64,000 nt of DNA from Manduca sexta (taxonomy: Eukaryota; Arthropoda; Insecta; Lepidoptera; Sphingidae): positions 124,001 to 188,000 of the forward strand of contig NC_051119.1 in the NCBI RefSeq assembly GCF_014839805.1, read 5' to 3'. The notes below the pieces were generated by a model. It ran no database searches and was not told where the DNA came from. It was given only the letters and a program-made list of their open reading frames with translations. The position numbers were made by a program, and so were the translations under genes. Positions 57,722 to 64,000 of the stretch are shown piece by piece; positions within the stretch are counted from its first letter, which is position 1; every line of letters starts with the position of its first letter.

Positions 57722-59686
57722 CTGCCACCCAATACATTCTCGCCTAAGCCCTTCAACGTCGGCCAGATTAACCTTGGCGGTGCGGAGCTGGCGACGGCGG
57801 AGCTGCCAGCGATGGCGGGTAAGCTGGGACTCGACATTGTTCTCGTCCAGGAGCAATACTCGATGACCCGACTCACCCAACAGCATGGCCCCACGTCGCA
57901 GGCAGGGGTCTACGTGCACCGGCGCGACATCGCGGTCTCCATCGTCCGGGAGTGGTGCAACGACTACTGTTTCGTCGTGCACGTGGCGGACCTCGACCTT
58001 CTACTAGTATCAGCATATTTTAAATACTCCGACCCCATAGACCCGCATGCCGAACACCTATCTGTCTGCTCGACTACTACAGTGGCCGTCGCATCGTAAT
58101 AGGGGTGGACTGTAATGCACACTCGCCGATGTGGCACTGCTCTGCCGGGCAGATTAAGGGCCGCGGAGTCATAGCGGACCATCGCAGGTCCACGTTCGAA
58201 GAAGTCATACTGGCGCACAACTTGACAATCGCCAACACTCAAGACCAGCCGGCGACGTTTTCCACGGTAAACGGAGAATCCAACGTGGACGTGACCCTCC
58301 ACACGCGGAGCTGCCGCATCGGCGAGTGGCAGGTGCTAGTAGGGGCCAGTACAAGCGATCATCGCCTAATCACATTCACGGTGAGCCAGCCCACCGACCG
58401 GCGAGCTAGTCGACAGTGTGCTGAGCGTTTTCGGGATCGGGGTGTTGATTGGGGCCGCTTCAGGACGATGATACATGCAAGGATGGGATACTTGAACCGG
58501 CCGCCGGGTGGGGTTGTTTGTGGGTAGCCGGGTACTGTGGAAGGAATCCACCATGGGGTGTCCGCAGGGGTCCGTGCTCGGCCCCACTCTGTGGAACGTG
58601 CTGCTGGATGACCTGTTCCGGTCTTCGCTACCGGCGGGCGTCCGCCTGATCGCCTATGCGGATGACGTCACGGTGCTGGTGGAGGCGCAGTCCAGAGCGA
58701 AACTAGAAACAGCGGCTGCGGAAGCACTAGACTCCATTGCTACCTGGGGAGCTAATAATCGCCTGGAGTTTTCCCCAGGTAAGTCATCAATGATGACCAT
58801 CAGGGGAAGGCTCCAGAGGCCCCCAGTAATTCGCCTGGACGGCGCCTCGATCCGCTCCGTGAGTTCGGCGACCCTGCTTGGGGTGGAACTGGATGGGGGA
58901 CTCCTGTTCTCGCGGCATGCACAAGGAATAGTAGATCGCGCGGCAAAATGCTTCGGGAAGATGTCGCGTGTGTCGACGTCTTCCTGGGGCATTCGTTTTC
59001 CGGACCTACGAATCTTGTACCATGGCACATTTGTCGCAACCCTTGTGTATGCCGCGGCGTGTTGGTACGAGCGGGTAAAGGTGCAAGCGATCTCCGGCAC
59101 CCTCCTCCGGGGGCAGCGGCCTGCACTAGTGCTTCTGACCAAAGCCTATCGGTCGGTCAGCACTGCTGCTCTCCCGGTGCTTGCCGGGGTGTAACCGGCC
59201 GACCTGGAAGTCTATCGTGCTGGCTGGAAGGAGGCGGCGCGCAAGGCCACGCCAAAGGCGGAGATGTGCAGACTATTACGCGAAATCCGGGATTCCGTAA
59301 TAGTACTCTGGCAGAATCGGTGGGAGACGGAGCCGAAGGGTCGAGAGTTCCACATGTTCTTCCCCGACGTGGCTGGGAGACTCAGCATGTGCTGGGTCGC
59401 ACCAGATTATGAGACTGCCTAGATACTGACCGGACACGGGTGCTTTAATAAGCGCCTGTCTGATATGCGGCTCAAGGATGACAGCGCGTGTGAATGCGAA
59501 TGGAATGAAGAGGACAGGCACCACGTCCTGTGGCACTGTCCTCTATATAACGAACTCCGCTGGAGAATGTTGGAGGGTCTCGTTCTGGAGTTTCACGGCC
59601 CCGCTTGGTATCCGGACCTCGTGAGCTCCGAGGTTAATTTCGGACGGCTACGGGAGTTCGCACACGGCTGGCACAAGACAAGAAAC
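57722..59686 (+). pseudogene. R1 copy 2 ORF2, deleted and frameshifted
   Basis: The endonuclease starts with QINLGGAEL and breaks near 58065 by frameshift. At about 58495 the sequence jumps from the linker straight to the segment before RT motif B; compared with copy 1 about 1.07 kb (near 48146-49217) is missing, including the LDISCAFD motif. Later stops are TAA 59192-59194 and TAG 59420-59422; the normal TGA has become TGG. YADD and the C-terminal zinc motif remain. Confidence 0.87.
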
Positions 59687-59814
59687 AGCTCGTCGGGTAG
59701 GCAAACGTCGGCAGCTGCGGCGAAAGTGCTAGATAGGACAGCATGCCCCAGAAGGGGGAGAAATGCTTCAGGGACAAAGGATGTAGAATAATAATTTGTA
59801 GGGAGCTCGAAGAG

Positions 59815-59863
59815 CTCGCGCGGCGGAGTGCACGCTGCCTAGCAGTCGCAAAATCCGCGCGAG
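59815..59863 (+). promoter_or_regulatory. Conserved hairpin in R1 copy 2 3' UTR
   Basis: Same outer stem as 50535-50583. The inner stem reads GCTGC/GCAGT, with C at 59835 and G at 59845 replacing T and A of copy 1. Confidence 0.6.
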
Positions 59864-59928
59864 TGTCTCCCACGATTAGGCCCTATATAATCGTAAGATT
59901 GGTTGGGCCATGGGCTGGTGGTGGGATT

Positions 59929-59946
59929 TGTCCCTATCTATCTACT
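59929..59946 (+). rRNA. 28S target between R1 copies 2 and 3 (18 bp)
   Basis: TGTCCCTATCTATCTACT, the 14-bp R1 target with an extra TCTA. The insertion could arise by imprecise first-strand synthesis or by slippage. Confidence 0.88.
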
Positions 59947-60661
59947 CGTAGCGTACGTACGTGTCGCGGCGCGCTCTGCACCAGTGGCAGTTTTTTGCAG
60001 CTCATATATAGTATTTTCTCCGGTTTATGTGCTCCTTCGCGTGTGACATTTATGTGTTTCCCTATTCCCTATTTCGGTAGCATATATATAACGCGTATGC
60101 TTTATGGAACAAGGACCCGTTTAAACACAGTGTTAAGTCTCGTGGCTTTGTAAGAATTTATCTTTTGTGTATTTTTAGTGATATTTCTGCGAACTGGACG
60201 CTTATCTGGACGTGGTAACACTTGTGCTTACCCCTTACGCTAGGTTTAAGATAGTTTTTATATTCATATAGTTAAATAGTGCTAAACAGTGGTAATGAGT
60301 AACATTTAAGGTTAGTTTTAGGTTATGCGCACGTGCCTTCTGGAACGCGGTCTCGTACGGTGGGTACTTGTTTAAAACTTTTTTGTGCAGTGACAGTTGA
60401 CAGCTGACAGCTGTCAGCTTCAAGTGACAGCTGAGTGACAATTGCCGCGTGTGCTTCCGGGATTGCCAACGGACAAAATATTAATAAGTGTACAACTGGA
60501 AGGTCGACGTGAACAGTGTTGCCAACACAAAATAAATATCCAGTCTACTTTAATCAATTAAATATATTCATACTATTTGATACACTGGATGCTACCATCT
60601 TGTGGCGTCATAATTACTATATCGGACATTCCCTGCCTGACACGGCGCGAGGACCGGGGCG

Positions 60662-62127
60662 ATGTCGGACCCCGACCCCCCCGCTCGGCGGCGCAGACAG
60701 GCGGAGCTGGACGAAGCACTGGCTCAAAAAGAGGAAGAATTACTTGCCCTTGAGCGCCAGAGTGCAGCGGAGGGCTTCACTTCTCGCAGGTCCCTGGCCT
60801 GCACCCCTCCCCAGTCCGACTCAAATCTGGCCAGCCAGAAACGCCCCCTAACGTCGCCTGAGGATAACCAAAACCAACTGCGGCGATGTCTGGATGCGGA
60901 GAGGCCTCTCTTCTGGGCCCCACCAGTAGGTGGCATCTCTCGGGGCTCCGGAGCCGCCCCTGCGGGCGTGTCTGACGCTGAAACACCTGCTGAGGGGGGC
61001 ATGGAGACCCCCATCTCACTATCCACGACGGCCTAACCAAACACCGGCGAACTTAGCAGCGCTTCCAAGCCGGAGCTGCTGGAGCGGGCGCACTCCTCTC
61101 TGCTAGATATAACTAAAATTGCTAACGGCATGGTCTCCGAGAAAAAATTCAAATTGAACTCAGCAGACAGAGAGGTTGTCAATGCGCGTGCCCAGCAGCT
61201 GTTGGCTGTGGTTGCAATGCTGGAGCTGCAGCTGGCGGAGGCCGAGAAAGAACTACTGGTGTCCCGGCACAACTGCTCCTCATTGGAGCTTCGTCTGTCG
61301 GCATGTAACAGAGAAGATACTCTTGTGGACTCGTTGGTGAGCAGAATTGGGGACCGCATACCTTGGGCCTCACCATCTTCTGGGGTGACGACTGCCCCCC
61401 CCCCCCTCCTTCGCCAACGTCCCAATCCCGGCACCATCCGGCCCGGTACTGGCAGTTTATCCATCTGAGGCTGGTCAAACGACTATAAAGACTGCAGAAG
61501 ACACAAAATCGGTGATCAAGCAGGCGGTGAACCCCAAAGTAGTAGGTGTGCAGGTAGAGCGAGTTCGCAAAATAGGCAACGCGGGGATCCTCGTTTAGAC
61601 CACTAGTGAGGCGGGGGCGCAGCGGCTACGGGAGGCAATTCCGAATACGCTGCGAGTGACCGAGCCGCGCCATCGCATGATGAGCAGCGATCTCCGGCCT
61701 GAGCGGGGACCCAACTGAGGAGGCATTCATCTCGGATATGCATGAACAGAATATGGCTGCCGACGGAAACTGGCCCCTATCGCGCTTTAGGAAAGAGGCC
61801 AAGCTGGCATTCAAGAAGGGTAGGCGCGACGGAATGACCACTGTGGTCCTGCAGTGCTCGCCCGCTCTCCGCAAGACGCTGGTCGAGGCCAGAAAGGTAT
61901 ACATTGGGTGGGACGTCTGCCGCGTCTACGACTATGTGTCCGTTACTTGTTACAGCAAATGCCAGCTATATGGGCACCCGGAAAAGCACTGCAGATCGCG
62001 CCGGAGGTTACGTGTGGGCGATGCGGGGAAACAGGTCACCGTGCATCAGACCGCGGCAAGAGAATGCCCAGCCCGTCTACACGCCGAGGGTCAGACAGTA
62101 GCTGCCACCCGCTACATTCTCGCCTGA
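60662..62127 (+). pseudogene. R1 copy 3 ORF1, degenerate
   Basis: Starts MSDPDPPARRRRQ as in copy 1. TAA at 61034-61036 and TAG at 61596-61598 each replace a Gln codon. A C-run with a deletion near 61395-61415, a small deletion near 61680 and loss of about 60 bases of the second and third knuckles near 62040 follow. Confidence 0.85.
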
Positions 62128-63751
62128 GTCCACACTCATTGGCCAGATAAATCTTGGGGGAGGAGAGCTGGCCACCATGGAGCTGCCTGCAATCGCGAAT
62201 GAGCTGGGGCTCGACATCATTCTTGTACAGGAGCAATACTCCCCGTCTCGGCTCCTCCTACAGTATGGCCCCCTGGCTCAGGCGAGAATTTACATTCACC
62301 GGCAGAACATCGCTGTCTCCGCATTATCAGAATGGTGCAATGACCATTGTTATGCCGCTCACGTTGCGCACCTGGACCTCATCATAGTCTCCGCTTACTT
62401 TAAATATTCGGACCAGATTGACATGCACGCGGAACACCTGACGAGGCTTCTCAGCCATTTCAGTGATAGGCGCATCTTGGTCAGTGCAGACTGTAACGCC
62501 CACTCGCCGATGTGGCACTGCTCCATGCAGCAATGCAGCGGCCGGGGAATAACTGCTGACCGACGGAGAGCTACGGTGGAGGACCTCATTGCAGCACACT
62601 TCCTTCAGGTGGCGAACTCTGAGGACCAACCGGCTACCTTCTCCACCGCCAACGGAGAATCCAATGTGGACATCACCCTGTACTCGAGGAGCTGCCATGT
62701 CGACGAGTGGCGCGTGCACATAGGGGCCAGTACCAGCGACCATCGCCTCATCACCTTCAAGGTGAGCCAGCCCACCAACCGGCGCGCAAGGAAAGAGTGC
62801 AGCGAGCGTACCGAATTGCCGCCGGGGTGTCGATTGGGGCCGCTTCAGGACAATGATACACCTCAGAATGGGATATCTGGATATGAGTACATCTGCCGCC
62901 GAGGCTAGCGCGAGGTTTACCGACATAGTCGTACACTCCGCGCGGGCTACCCTCGGCGTCAGAAGACGTAAGAAAGAGATAGGCTACGAATGGTGGACGC
63001 CTGAGCTCGACCGTATACGACGGCGGTGCGGCTACTCGCGTCGTGCGTGGCAGCGCACTCGCCGGGCGGGCGGTCCAGCGGAGGAATACGCAGGCGAAGT
63101 GTACAGACGGGATCGTGCCGCATATCGGCGGAGGATGGCTGAGACTCGGACGGCCTTCTTCAGGGGGATCGCTGAATCCGGCAACCTGAACCCTCGGGGC
63201 CTTGCTTACCGGGTGTCCAGTGGGAGGAGACGACCTCCTGAGAATGTTGTCACAGGCATCAGATTCGCGGAGGGGTTCGCCGGAACCGTCGATGAAGCCA
63301 TGCACGCCCTTGCCTACGCACTGTGTCCTGACGACGACTTGTCCAAGGACACGGAGCACCATGGCCGGGTCCGCGCTATGGCCGAGGAGGTCCCGGTTGG
63401 CCCTAATGCCCTTCCCCCGTCCGCGACGTGTCTTGGGGGCATAAAAAAGCAGATGCCTAACACGGCACCTGGACTCGACGGGATGACCGCCAGGATTCTA
63501 CGTAACGCCTGGGCCGCTGCATTGGTGGAATTCCACACGGTGTACGCCAAATGTATAGACGAGGGCGTATTTCTGGACGTCTGGAAAGACGGTCGTCTTC
63601 TTGTCCTGCCGAAGGGCAACAACAAGCCGATTACGGACCCGAAGTCGTACCGTCCAATCACGCTGCTCTCCGTCTTTGGCAAACTGCTGGAGCGTGTCAT
63701 GCTCACATGCGCGCCTCAAATCCCACGCGGGATATCAGACTGCCAGCATGG
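62102..63751 (+). pseudogene. R1 copy 3 ORF2, truncated
   Basis: The endonuclease is open to about 62822 (VQEQYSPSR, SAYFKYSD, DCNAHSPMW, TSDHRLI), then a 14-base deletion shifts the frame and TAG follows at 62906-62908. The RT region is cut off at about 63750, before motif A. Unlike copy 1, an ATG in perfect Kozak context (GCCACCATGG) occurs at 62177. Confidence 0.82.
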
Positions 63752-64000
63752 GCAGGGCCTCCTCCTGGAGAAAGAGCTGACCCCGCCAGGCGTTCCTCAA
63801 TTCTCCCGATCTTGCCCACGACGGTGTCCACGAGGGTCTCCTCCCTGTTGCAGGCCGCGAGCTTCAGCTCCAAAGAGGAACAGTTGTGACGGGATACCAA
63901 CAATTCTCTCTCCGCCTCCGCAAGGTGCAGCTCCAGCATGGCGACCACCGCCAACACCTGCTGCGCGCGCGCGTTTACGACTTCTCTGTCAGCCGAGTTC
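63750..64000 (-). mobile_element. Antisense R1 ORF1 fragment
   Basis: On the minus strand it encodes the ORF1 coiled coil (LAVVAMLELHLAEAERELL) and EERLAGSALSPGGGPA, closest to copy 2 (about 56700-56930). It joins copy 3 with a GG overlap and continues past the window edge. Confidence 0.85.

Larger units (their letters stand above)
51242..57747 (+). pseudogene. R1 copy 2 ORF1, split by a nested element
   Basis: First part 51242-51590 starts with ATG and has a premature TAG at 51344-51346 where copy 1 has CAG. The second part resumes at 56522 after the nested element and runs to 57747, with three cysteine knuckles (CTKCQMYGHPEKHC, CGRCGEVGHRSSGC, CATC...ASRNC). The two parts are in the same frame once one 15-bp target copy is discounted. 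Confidence 0.88.
50663..59928 (+). mobile_element. R1 retrotransposon, copy 2, degenerate with nested insertion
   Basis: A different R1 subfamily from copy 1: it encodes a distinct ORF1 N-terminus (MSAGDADQAVRRRR) but has the same layout and both 28S-type borders. It is inactivated by stops, a frameshift near 58065, a 1.07-kb ORF2 deletion and a 4.9-kb antisense element at 51591-56521. Confidence 0.9.
59947..63751 (+). mobile_element. R1 retrotransposon, copy 3, truncated and degenerate
   Basis: Same subfamily as copy 1 (nearly the same ORF1 start and ORF2 text), with a 5' UTR containing three TGACAG units. It ends abruptly at about 63750 in the RT region, where antisense R1 sequence begins. 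Stops and deletions in both ORFs show it is dead. Confidence 0.88.

Overview
The window is eukaryotic, most likely from a moth or butterfly (Lepidoptera). It is AT-rich and intron-rich. It carries several short repeat families of lepidopteran type: Helitron-like elements with 5' TC and 3' CTAG/CTAA ends, tRNA-derived SINEs and truncated LINE tails. At the right end are R1-clade non-LTR retrotransposons attached to a piece of 28S rDNA. Family assignments rest on motifs and remembered consensus sequences; no search was run.

Region 1 (1-23071) is a duplicated block. Positions 1-10525 and 12558-23071 are near-identical, in the same orientation, and separated by exactly 500 N plus 1.5 kb of unique sequence. 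The layout fits two unmerged haplotype contigs better than a true tandem duplication. Each copy holds one recognisable 66-bp coding exon and many transposon remnants, including one Helitron inserted in another.

Region 2 (20602-43368) is the one host gene I can build. It has ten plus-strand exons whose phases all match and gives a 506-codon coiled-coil protein resembling CFAP53/CCDC11, an axonemal microtubule inner protein. The assembled frame has one in-frame TGA at codon 76. Its introns are packed with Helitrons, SINEs, MITEs and a 485-bp foldback element.

Region 3 (44776-64000) is a retrotransposon array on a degenerate 28S fragment. The 28S piece is split by a 177-bp MITE and stops exactly at the canonical R1 insertion site. 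Three R1 elements follow head to tail, separated only by the 14-bp 28S target TGTCCCTATCTACT (18 bp at the second junction). Copy 1 (45173-50648) looks full length with both ORFs open. Copy 2 is another subfamily, broken by stops, a 1.07-kb deletion and a 4.9-kb antisense R1-clade element nested in its ORF1 with a 15-bp target duplication. Copy 3 resembles copy 1, is degenerate, and ends at an inverted junction with an antisense ORF1 fragment of the copy-2 subfamily. Shared features of the R1 copies include a 7-bp-period TGACAG array in the 5' UTR, an ORF2 without an early AUG, and a 3' UTR hairpin with a compensatory base change.

No CRISPR arrays, operons or bacterial features are present. 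No complete tRNA gene was seen; the only tRNA-like sequences are SINE heads.
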